Of a stretch of DNA of 64,000 bases, positions 46,799 to 54,253 are shown in pieces (the stretch's first letter is position 1; each line of letters starts with the position of its first letter). This stretch comes from Lapidilactobacillus mulanensis (GTDB lineage: Bacteria > Bacillota > Bacilli > Lactobacillales > Lactobacillaceae): contig NZ_RHOW01000009.1 in assembly GCF_003946215.1 (NCBI RefSeq), positions 1 through 64,000 of the forward strand. Reading direction: 5' to 3'. A program made the position numbers and the translations under genes. The notes beneath the pieces were generated by a model that was not told where the DNA came from, searched no databases, and was given only the letters and a program-made list of their open reading frames with translations.

Positions 46799-46988
46799 TG
46801 AAGCTTATGGTTTCTATAGGTTTTAAAATCAATCAAAATAGGGCTTTGCACCTACAAAAAAATTAAAAGTTTCAAAGTATTTTAACCAGTTTGAAGCCTC
46901 CGTACCAAAATTGGTACTGATTTTGGGGAACGTAAGACTACGATTACAGTTCTCTAAGCAAAAAAAAGCATTAGAAATATTAACCATA

Positions 46989-47031
46989 AAATTGCGCCAA
47001 ATTGCTCACGAATTGCGTAAAAATTGCACAC
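46989..47031 (+). repeat. Four phased direct repeats upstream of the adhesin
   Basis: AATTGC occurs at about 46990, 47000, 47011 and 47022, with partly shared downstream bases (GCTCACGA, GCACACGA). The spacing of 10-11 nt places all copies on one face of the helix. A binding site for a direct-repeat regulator is likely. A GTACCAA/TTGGTAC palindrome also lies at 46902-46917. Confidence 0.5.
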
Positions 47032-47117
47032 GAATGATTAAAAGCAGACAAATAAAATTGTTTGCTTTTTTCTTTACACTTTATCAAAGATTAATAATTA
47101 TTAGGAGGTTAAAGGCA

Positions 47118-50100
47118 TTGAACATAAAAGCCCGAAAATTGTCGGTTTGGTTCGCCCTACTCACAATGATCATTTCAGTTTTTGCAGCACCTACTTCCGC
47201 ATTTGCCGCAGACATGACAAATATTAAGGCTGGTGATTGGGTTTCAACCTGGCATTTACCAAACTTTAATGGCCTTCATTGGACTGAAGAAGGCATTTAT
47301 ATGAAGAAAGTAGATAATAAAATTGCTTTCTGTGTTGAGCATGGTGTTCCTTTGGATATGAGTGGCTCTGGTTACAATCCCAGTGAATACTCAGATGCCA
47401 AAAAAGAAAGACTCGCAAAAATTGCCTACTACGGTTACCAACAAAATCCCACAAATTACAACTACGGGGTTACCCAAACGCTAATTTGGGAAGAACTTGG
47501 TAGTGAGTTGTTAACCAATAGTCTACCCGACTATCAAGCACAAAAGAAAGTCATTCTAGCTAAAGTCAATACACACGATCAGAAACCATCATTTGATGGT
47601 CAAAATATTACGCTAAATGTTGGTGATTCAATCACACTAAACGATACCAACAATCGTTTAGCACAATTTGCCACTCAGGTTGCTAACTCAGCTAATCTAC
47701 AAATTGATAAAAATGGTAATTCACTGAAACTAACGGCGACAAAAGATTCTAAAGCTAGTGGTGAATTAATTTATGCCATTGCCAAACAGGCCGACGTTGG
47801 TCAATCGTTTGTTTACACTAAGGGAAGCCAACAAAAGATCGTTAATTTTAAATTATCAAACGCTGGTGAATTTAAATTAAATATCAAAGTCAATTTAAAT
47901 GGTAATCTCCGCGCTAAAAAAGTTGATGCTGATACAGGCAAAGCATTACCAAATGCCAAACTTAAATTTGAATACAATGGTCAAACTAAAGAAGTTACTA
48001 CCGGCAATGATGGCTATGCAGCTTTAAACGATATTAAGGCTGGAACTAAAGTTAAAGTTTCTGAAGTATTGGCACCAAATGGTTACTACAACCAAGGCGA
48101 TTTAAAGGAAGCAATTATCGCTCCTAATCAAACGATTGAAGTTGTTTTAGGTAACAAGGAACAACTTGGCAATGTTCAATTATCAAAAATTGGTCGTGAA
48201 TTTGGCACAACAATGTTCAACAAATACTACAGTCTAAATGGTGCAGTTTACGGCATTTATAGCACTGATGGTAAAAAAGTTGGCACGATTACTACAGACA
48301 GTACCGGTAAAGGGACTCTACAGAACCTTAAACTTGGCAACTACTATGCTGTAGAGGAAAAAGCCCCAGCTGGCTATATTCTTAGTACTACTAAGTTACC
48401 GTTCGAATTAAAGTATGCCGGTCAAAACGTTCAAGTCACTAGCAGCGATGTTCATGCTACTGATGATGAACAATTAGGAACTGCCACATTGATCAAAGAA
48501 GATAAATTAACCGGTAAAACATCACAGGGTGCAGCCTCATTAGATGGTGCGGTCTATGAATTATACCGAACTTCAAATAATGAATTAGTTAAAACTGTCA
48601 CTATTAAAGATAATCAGGCCAGTGTTGCCAACCTAAAATTGGATGACTACTACTGGGTCGAGAAAACTGCCCCTACTGGTTATCTACGCGATACAGCTAA
48701 ACACCCATTTAAGCTAGCCTACGCCGGTCAAAATGTGAAAACCGCTACTGAATCTGAAACCGTTAAAGAACAAGTAATCACTGGCGGCTTTGACCTCGTA
48801 AAAATTGGTAATTATGACTGGCATACTGCCCTCTCAAACAAACTAACTGGTAAAGAAAATAAAACTAAACCGTTAGCTGATGTTGAATTTACGGTTACCA
48901 GTGATACTACTAAAAAAGTAGTTAAAACCGGTAAAACTGACAGCGAAGGTTATTTGAAATTTACTGACTTGCCTTATGACACTTACACTGTTACAGAAAA
49001 CAAAACACCAGAAGGTTACAAAACCATTGATCCATTCAAAGTAACGATTCATACACAAAATGAAACTCATCATTATGGCGTCGAGAATAAAGTAATTGAA
49101 GAGAAATTGCGTGTCGTCAAAGCTGATACAGAAAGTGGTAAGACAATACCATTAGCTGGTGCAGCCTTTAAGATTAAATCATTACAAACTGGTAAATACG
49201 TAACCATGCCAAATCATAACCATGATGGTATGACCGATACATTCTTGACTAATGAAGCTGGCTACTTGATTACCAGTGAAACATTGCCTTATGGAAAATA
49301 TGAATTGGTAGAGACAAAAGCCCCTACTGGCTATGTTTTAGCAAAAGATCCAGCTAGCTTCACAATTGACGGTACACACAAAGATGGCATCGTTGATATT
49401 AAGTTTTTAGATAAGTCACAAAAAGGTATCGTTGCACTGAAAAAAACTGGTGCTACTCCAGTTAGTGTTGATAAACAAACGACTAAGTTTGGCGATCAAT
49501 ACAATTTCAAATATGATTACACTTCACTAGCTGGAGCCAAATTTGAATTCACTGCCCGTGAAGACATCAAAACTGCTGACGGGACTGTCCACGCTAAAAA
49601 AGGACAAGTAGTCGCAACGGCAACTACTGATGAAAATGGTCAGATTAAAACACCACAACTATATTTAGGCAAGTATGCTGCTAAAGAGGTTGGTGCACCA
49701 AACGGCTATGTACTCAATAGTAACCCAATTGATTTTGAGCTGAAATATGCGGGCCAATCGGTTGAAGTCACTTCCACCTCCCTAGCAATGACTAATGACT
49801 TCCAAAAATTGAACGTGACAGTTGCTAAACAAGCTGAAGCAATCAAAAATTGGAATGGCAACAAACCTACTTTAGATAAAGTTACTGCCAATGGTCAAGT
49901 CTTCGGTATCTTTACTCGTGAGGCTTACAGTAACGGTACTATTAAAGTTCCGGCGAAGGCACTTGTTGCAACAGCCGTTACTAAAGATGGCAAAGCTAGT
50001 TTTAATGGTGTACAACTTCCCGAAGGAAAATACTTTGTTAAGGAATTAGACGCTGGTGATCAATTTGACCTAGATACAGCCGAACATGACTTTGAATTTA

Positions 50101-50987
50101 CTGCCAATGATAATCAAGCAACTAAGTCATTCGAAATTACGGGTGAAAAAGAGTCCCCAATTCTAAATAAACTTCACTTAAATGAATTCTCCTTCAAAAA
50201 AATCAATGAAGTCGCAAAACTTGATGAAGGTACTGGTTATAAATTTGATTTTGCTGGTAATGCTAAAGATGCAGAATTTGAATTATTGGATAGTACTAAG
50301 AAAACTATTCAAAGTATCAAAATTAATGATCAATCAATTGGAACCTTTAAAAACGTTCCGGTTGGCACCTTTTATCTACGTGAAAAAGCAACATCAAATA
50401 ACCAATTAGTTTTAAATACAGATTTAGTTAAAATCATCTCTACAAAAGACGATATTACTGCCTATGATACACAAAATAAATTAATTAGCGCAACAACTGA
50501 AGCTGACGAAAAAGAAACAGATGAGGCAGATAAAAGTAAACAGTCACTCATTTTGTTCGAACTAAAGAACTATCTCATAAAAGGTACTGCTCAATTGACT
50601 AAGAAAGATGTCAGTGATGGTAAATTATTACCAAACACTGGCATCAAAATTATTGATGCTGATGGTAAGACAGTTACTGAGGGTCGGACTGATGATCACG
50701 GTGTATTTAGCTTTGAAAATTTGCCTGCTGGTAAGTATGAGTTTATTGAATTCGATGCACCCAAGGGCTATAAAATCAATGAGGAACCAGTTCCGTTTGA
50801 AATTAAAACCAATGGTGAAATCGTCAAAGCCGAAATGACCGATAAAAAAATTGACCAACCTTTGATACGTTTACCACAAACTGGTGAACAAAAAACAATT
50901 TGGCTTTCTATTATCGGATTTGTCATCTTAGCTAATGTATTTATCTTTGTTGGTGTTTACCATCTCAAGAAGCATCACGAAGAATAA
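47118..50987 (+). CDS. LPXTG-anchored thioester adhesin with SpaA-type domains
   Basis: A 1289-residue surface protein. The signal peptide ends near APTSAFAA (about residue 31). An N-terminal thioester domain (about 35-150) has the Cys-Gln pair: Cys72 in FCVEHG and Gln120 in TQTLIW. Then come about nine SpaA/Cna-B prealbumin-like repeats, each with an early Lys and a late Glu in a V(T/K)E-x-APxGY pattern (for example VEEKAPAGY, VEKTAPTGY, VETKAPTGY), predicted to form isopeptide bonds. A sortase signal LPQTG, a membrane helix and KKHHEE close it. The start is TTG at 47118 with AGGAGG 9 nt upstream; the open frame to 46911 lies before the signal peptide. It is cargo of the element and should mediate covalent attachment to host or cell surfaces. 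Confidence 0.88.
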   Translation: MNIKARKLSVWFALLTMIISVFAAPTSAFAADMTNIKAGDWVSTWHLPNFNGLHWTEEGIYMKKVDNKIAFCVEHGVPLDMSGSGYNPSEYSDAKKERLAKIAYYGYQQNPTNYNYGVTQTLIWEELGSELLTNSLPDYQAQKKVILAKVNTHDQKPSFDGQNITLNVGDSITLNDTNNRLAQFATQVANSANLQIDKNGNSLKLTATKDSKASGELIYAIAKQADVGQSFVYTKGSQQKIVNFKLSNAGEFKLNIKVNLNGNLRAKKVDADTGKALPNAKLKFEYNGQTKEVTTGNDGYAALNDIKAGTKVKVSEVLAPNGYYNQGDLKEAIIAPNQTIEVVLGNKEQLGNVQLSKIGREFGTTMFNKYYSLNGAVYGIYSTDGKKVGTITTDSTGKGTLQNLKLGNYYAVEEKAPAGYILSTTKLPFELKYAGQNVQVTSSDVHATDDEQLGTATLIKEDKLTGKTSQGAASLDGAVYELYRTSNNELVKTVTIKDNQASVANLKLDDYYWVEKTAPTGYLRDTAKHPFKLAYAGQNVKTATESETVKEQVITGGFDLVKIGNYDWHTALSNKLTGKENKTKPLADVEFTVTSDTTKKVVKTGKTDSEGYLKFTDLPYDTYTVTENKTPEGYKTIDPFKVTIHTQNETHHYGVENKVIEEKLRVVKADTESGKTIPLAGAAFKIKSLQTGKYVTMPNHNHDGMTDTFLTNEAGYLITSETLPYGKYELVETKAPTGYVLAKDPASFTIDGTHKDGIVDIKFLDKSQKGIVALKKTGATPVSVDKQTTKFGDQYNFKYDYTSLAGAKFEFTAREDIKTADGTVHAKKGQVVATATTDENGQIKTPQLYLGKYAAKEVGAPNGYVLNSNPIDFELKYAGQSVEVTSTSLAMTNDFQKLNVTVAKQAEAIKNWNGNKPTLDKVTANGQVFGIFTREAYSNGTIKVPAKALVATAVTKDGKASFNGVQLPEGKYFVKELDAGDQFDLDTAEHDFEFTANDNQATKSFEITGEKESPILNKLHLNEFSFKKINEVAKLDEGTGYKFDFAGNAKDAEFELLDSTKKTIQSIKINDQSIGTFKNVPVGTFYLREKATSNNQLVLNTDLVKIISTKDDITAYDTQNKLISATTEADEKETDEADKSKQSLILFELKNYLIKGTAQLTKKDVSDGKLLPNTGIKIIDADGKTVTEGRTDDHGVFSFENLPAGKYEFIEFDAPKGYKINEEPVPFEIKTNGEIVKAEMTDKKIDQPLIRLPQTGEQKTIWLSIIGFVILANVFIFVGVYHLKKHHEE

Positions 50988-51232
50988 TGTTTATTTCAGC
51001 AATCAACATGTACCCCAGTGACCAGCCCAATGTATTACTTGACGGTGAAATTATCCTTAATCATTGTTTGATCATTAAAGATATTCAATTGATTCAAGGT
51101 AATTATCGTCTATTCCTAAACTTCCCCCAAAATGAAACTGGTCGCACCACCTATCCCCTCAATAAATATTTTTACAACGATCTATTAAGCAAAATAATTG
51201 AATATTATAAACAACTCAAACCAGATAATTAA
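50987..51232 (+). CDS. SpoVG-like small protein
   Basis: An 81-residue protein whose central part (LNHCLIIKDIQLIQGNYRLF) and C-terminus (TYPLNKYFYNDLLSKIIEYY) resemble the SpoVG fold, a nucleic-acid-binding septation/regulatory family. Overall similarity is modest. Its ATG overlaps the adhesin stop (TAATG), so it is translationally coupled to the adhesin. It may regulate the element or the adhesin. The family call rests on pattern alone. Confidence 0.5.
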   Translation: MFISAINMYPSDQPNVLLDGEIILNHCLIIKDIQLIQGNYRLFLNFPQNETGRTTYPLNKYFYNDLLSKIIEYYKQLKPDN

Positions 51233-51279
51233 GACTATCTGGTTTTAATTTACTCAAAAATGAAAGAAGGAACTAATTC

Positions 51280-51597
51280 ATGGAACTAAAAAATATCATC
51301 CCTAACATAAAAGGCACCTTTGGCAACTTAACCTTTGGCAGTGAAAAAAGTGAGAATCGCGAAGGTGGTCGTAATGGCAAGATTATCTCGCACACTTACA
51401 ATCTATACTCTGATTTACAACGTGCCGATAATATTGAGGTCACTATCCCGGCTGAATCTGGAGATAAAAAATTAACCATTGAAAAAGAAGCACGTATCCA
51501 GTTGATCAATCCTCGAGTATCAGCTGTTGGCTATCGAATTGGTGATCAAGCTTTTACCAACTACACTTGCAATGCTGATGACATCATTAAACTCTAA
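51280..51597 (+). CDS. DUF961 family conjugation protein (Tn916 Orf23-like)
   Basis: A 105-residue protein of the YdcP/DUF961 family found near the start of Tn916 and ICEBs1 conjugation operons. FGNLTFGSEKS and IEVTIPAESGDKKL are the family segments. Its molecular role is not established, although family members are needed for efficient transfer in relatives. A ribosome binding site GAAGGAAC precedes the start. It is followed by a second, longer DUF961 gene. Confidence 0.85.
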   Translation: MELKNIIPNIKGTFGNLTFGSEKSENREGGRNGKIISHTYNLYSDLQRADNIEVTIPAESGDKKLTIEKEARIQLINPRVSAVGYRIGDQAFTNYTCNADDIIKL

Positions 51598-51630
51598 TCC
51601 ACTAACGACAAAAGAAAGAAGGAATTTTAT

Positions 51631-51999
51631 ATGCGTTTACCAGAAGGAATTGTCCTAGATACAGAAAAAACATTTGGTGTTTTAAAATTTTCGGCCCAGC
51701 GGCGTGAACGATTTGTCCAAGACGAAGATGGCAATCGAACTAATGATGTTGCTGCACGAACCTTTGATTTAAAGAGTTACGAACAAGGACAGATGATTCA
51801 AGTTTCTATTCCGGCTGAAGCTGGAACTAAGGAGTTTGCTTACGATCAAGTTGTTATGCTAGTTAATCCAGTTATTGACACCGTTGCTAATGCTGACTTT
51901 CGTGGTGCTGATGTGTCTTGGTATTTGAAAGCCGACAATATTGTGGCCGCAAACGAAAAAGCGAAAGGATTAGAAAAACCAGCTAATGACAAAAAATAA
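51631..51999 (+). CDS. DUF961 family conjugation protein (Tn916 Orf22-like)
   Basis: A 122-residue DUF961 protein. The segments KTFGVLKFSAQRRERFVQD and QVSIPAEAGTKEFAYDQ correspond to those of the upstream paralogue, and the C-terminus is lysine-rich. In Tn916 a tandem pair of such proteins precedes the FtsK-like gene. An AAGAAGG precedes the ATG. A CCCACA/TGTGGG hairpin lies shortly after its stop (52024-52041). Confidence 0.87.
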   Translation: MRLPEGIVLDTEKTFGVLKFSAQRRERFVQDEDGNRTNDVAARTFDLKSYEQGQMIQVSIPAEAGTKEFAYDQVVMLVNPVIDTVANADFRGADVSWYLKADNIVAANEKAKGLEKPANDKK

Positions 52000-52076
52000 C
52001 TTTAGAGTTTCCCCCTCTCGTTCACCCACATTTCTGTGGGTATTTGTATGAAAATTCAATACGAGGAGACAAGAGT

Positions 52077-52346
52077 ATGCCAGTGCATATTAGTGCTATA
52101 CCGATTGTTAGGAAAGAAATCTTCATCAGAAATTACAAACAAGCTGTGAAGCCACGTTACCAAACAGATCTTAGAAGCTTATTAAATGAAGTAACTATTG
52201 CTTTGATTGAAGGAATATATGCTTACCATCATTTGTATATTGCCAGTGAACAAACAAATGATGGTGTTACTAAAAAATTTGCTTTTAATATTTTTGAAAC
52301 TACCGATAGAATGCATGTTTTTTATATCGGTATGACCGATGAATGA
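52077..52346 (+). CDS. Small element protein, paralogue 1 of 3
   Basis: An 89-residue soluble protein of unknown function. Shared features with the next two genes are an N-terminal (V/I)(R/D)xExF segment, an R-rich or acidic helix and a C-terminal KFxFxxxE...YxG strand pattern. The start at 52077 (MPVHIS) has GAGGAG 8 nt upstream; a longer frame to 52044 has no signal. The tandem family suggests local duplication within the conjugation operon. Confidence 0.65.
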   Translation: MPVHISAIPIVRKEIFIRNYKQAVKPRYQTDLRSLLNEVTIALIEGIYAYHHLYIASEQTNDGVTKKFAFNIFETTDRMHVFYIGMTDE

Positions 52347-52371
52347 TAATTTGAAAGTGAGGTAAACCAAT

Positions 52372-52635
52372 ATGTCGATCAATGATATAGCAGTCGTCCG
52401 CCGCGAAGATTTTTATGATGACTATCGTAATGAAGTTAAACCAGAATTTCAGCGGGACCAAGAAGAATTAGTAGAAGAAATGGTCACCATTTTAGTTGAT
52501 AGTCCTGAAAGCTATCAACATATTCAAATCAATGATGAAATGACTGAAGACGGTCATGCCAAGTTATTTACTTTTACTAGTTATGAAAGTGAATATGGCC
52601 TACAGATTCATTATGTTGGCGTCAATGATGGTTAA
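52372..52635 (+). CDS. Small element protein, paralogue 2 of 3
   Basis: An 87-residue acidic protein aligned along its whole length with the gene at 52077 (VVRREDF, NEVKPEFQRD, KLFTFTSYES, YVGVNDG). No known domain was recognised. GTGAGG precedes the ATG. It may be a small regulator or an anti-defence or accessory transfer factor; there is no evidence to choose. Confidence 0.65.
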   Translation: MSINDIAVVRREDFYDDYRNEVKPEFQRDQEELVEEMVTILVDSPESYQHIQINDEMTEDGHAKLFTFTSYESEYGLQIHYVGVNDG

Positions 52636-52678
52636 TGAACTGATATGTTCACAATCTCAAATTAAGGAAGTGTAATAA

Positions 52679-52984
52679 ATGCAGCACAGCATCCCTATGA
52701 TTGATCAAGAAAAGTTCATCACCGATTATAACAACAATATTCTATCTTGTTATCAGGTAGCCCCAGAAGTATTGATCAAAAATATTACTAAGCGTATTCT
52801 TGGAAATCCAGACGCTATATTAATATTTGGTATTTTACCAAGAAAATCAGTGAATGGCCGGGGTAATAAATTTATTTTCAGTCTTGTCGAGAGCAAAACC
52901 GGTCTTCAAATATATTATGGTTGGTCCCCTGTCAATAAAATAGACAATTTAAATAGAGACTTTTTTGTCCTATGCCACGACTAA
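52679..52984 (+). CDS. Small element protein, paralogue 3 of 3, 3' end altered by an IS
   Basis: A 101-residue frame. Its first 87 residues match the two upstream paralogues (MIDQEKFITDYNNN, NKFIFSLVESKTG, YYGW). The last 14 residues (from about 52941) are read from the end of the IS3-family insertion, so the native C-terminus was replaced. As 87 residues is also the length of paralogue 2, little or nothing functional may be lost. The ribosome binding site is GGAAG. Confidence 0.6.
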   Translation: MQHSIPMIDQEKFITDYNNNILSCYQVAPEVLIKNITKRILGNPDAILIFGILPRKSVNGRGNKFIFSLVESKTGLQIYYGWSPVNKIDNLNRDFFVLCHD

Positions 52985-53848
52985 ATTTTGAATTTGAGTT
53001 TGATACTCATCTTCAAGTTGCTTTGGTGATTTGAATCCACAGTGACTGTGAATTCTAACTGTGTTGTAAAACGTTTCAATGTACTGAAAAACTAGTCGTT
53101 TAGCTTCGGAGTATGAATGGATTTTAAACCGATTTATCCATTCACGCTTAATCAAGGCATGAAACGACTCAATGCAGGCATTATCCCAAGGATAAGCTTT
53201 CTTTGAATAGCTTAATGTCATGTTAGCTGTAACTTGATTGTAAGCTTCAGACGTAAACTGACTACCACGATCACTGTGCATGATTAATGGCTTGCTAATA
53301 TGGCGACTGTGCTTAGTCTTTTCAATAAGTGGGATGACATTCGATACCTCCAAGGTTTCAGATAAGTCCCAACCAATGATCCGTCGGGAGTACAAGTCCA
53401 TAATACTGGTTAAATAAACGAATCCGTCATGAACTGGAATATAAGTGGTGTCAATGCACCAAACGGCGTTTGGTCGCAATGGATTGAACTGCTCGTCTAA
53501 AATATTTATTAGCTGTTTATCAAACTTAGAATTGCGAGTGGTAGTCGTCCAAGGGGTTAGGTAAACGGCGTGAATGCCAAGTTCACGCATATACTTACCA
53601 ACAGTTCGTTCAGCGATCTTATATCCTTTTGAGCGAAGTTCTTGGGTGATTTTGCCGGCACCGTAAATACAAAGGCTTTTGAGCCAAATTGCTTTAATTT
53701 CACCTTGAATAAACTTCTTCCGAAGCTTTCGCGGTGATTGGTGATTATGACGCTTTTCTCGTTGATAGTAACCACTTCTTGAGATTCCAACATAATCACA
53801 CATACCATTGATGGAAGGGTGGGATTCCAAAGCGTGCTGAACGTCCAT
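52970..53848 (-). CDS. IS3-family transposase OrfB (DDE integrase core)
   Basis: A 292-residue rve-type integrase core. The DDE residues are Asp in WCIDTTY, Asp in HSDRGSQFT and Glu in NACIESFHALIKRE. An N-terminal HTH_21 region (SRSGYYQREKR, IYGAGKITQELRSKG) precedes it. The frame stays open upstream to an A AAA AAA heptamer at 53902-53896 within orfA, so the active transposase is probably the OrfAB product of -1 frameshifting. It appears intact. Confidence 0.9.
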   Translation of the reverse strand: MDVQHALESHPSINGMCDYVGISRSGYYQREKRHNHQSPRKLRKKFIQGEIKAIWLKSLCIYGAGKITQELRSKGYKIAERTVGKYMRELGIHAVYLTPWTTTTRNSKFDKQLINILDEQFNPLRPNAVWCIDTTYIPVHDGFVYLTSIMDLYSRRIIGWDLSETLEVSNVIPLIEKTKHSRHISKPLIMHSDRGSQFTSEAYNQVTANMTLSYSKKAYPWDNACIESFHALIKREWINRFKIHSYSEAKRLVFQYIETFYNTVRIHSHCGFKSPKQLEDEYQTQIQNLVVA

Positions 53849-53871
53849 TTCTTGGTATACCTTTTCGGTAG

Positions 53872-54159
53872 TTACTTGCTCAGAATCCCGATTGATTTTT
53901 TTAACACTTCGATCGCTCCTTCAGCGTCACGAAGTTGACGCTTTAGTCGTGCAATCTCCTTGTCCTTATCGCTGGCAAAATTACCAGAGCCACGGCCAAA
54001 CTCCCCAGTCTCAGTAAACAGCTTAATCCATTTATGTAATGTACTAGCCCCAATACCTAGATTCTTACTTATTTCATTCATGGTCATGTGATCCTTGTTA
54101 TCTAAGTAATACTGAACGGCCTGTTCCTTAAATTCCTTGTCATAACTGTGCTTCGTCAT
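53872..54159 (-). CDS. IS3-family transposase OrfA (helix-turn-helix)
   Basis: A 95-residue HTH protein: YDKEFKEQAVQYYLDNKD, ISKNLGIGASTLHKWIK and a leucine-zipper-like C-terminus (KEIARLKRQLRDAEGAIEVL). The ATG at 54159 has GGAGG 8 nt upstream; a longer frame to 54174 begins inside that signal. Near its end a run of seven A provides the slip site that joins it to OrfB. It likely binds the terminal repeats. Confidence 0.9.
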   Translation of the reverse strand: MTKHSYDKEFKEQAVQYYLDNKDHMTMNEISKNLGIGASTLHKWIKLFTETGEFGRGSGNFASDKDKEIARLKRQLRDAEGAIEVLKKSIGILSK

Positions 54160-54253
54160 TATTTGATCCTCCAATTTACTTCCTTAATTATACTAAATCA
54201 GAGTCTCTATTTAACTTGTACACTTTTTATTCTAGGCCCAGGTGGTGATATAG

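Larger units (their letters stand above)
52941..54222 (-). mobile_element. IS3-family (IS150-like) insertion sequence
   Basis: About 1282 bp with terminal inverted repeats: 52941-52961 and 54202-54222 share ACAA-TTAAATAGAGACT, with the right end starting TGTACA as expected. It carries orfA and orfB in overlapping frames with an A7 slippery site. No clear target duplication flanks it. It lies between the third small paralogue and the FtsK gene, on the strand opposite to the conjugation genes. Confidence 0.85.

Noticed and set aside
46624-46851. 75-codon minus-strand frame across the rpsI fragment
   Set aside because: It reads the S9 tail in the wrong frame and runs through the terminator hairpin, so it is accidental.
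46911-47117. N-terminal extension of the adhesin frame
   Set aside because: It lacks a ribosome binding site and would place a signal peptide 70 residues inside the protein; AGGAGG before the TTG at 47118 decides the start. It also overlaps the phased direct repeats.
47850-50900. Repeated segments in the adhesin as a possible CRISPR or tandem DNA repeat array
   Set aside because: The repetition is at protein level (SpaA domains of about 100 residues); DNA repeats are diverged and irregular, with no spacers. No CRISPR array was seen anywhere.
52930-54235. Target site duplication of the IS
   Set aside because: Flanks next to the terminal repeats (AAA on the left, CTT on the right) do not match; A/T-rich flanks look like an extended inverted repeat but this is probably chance.
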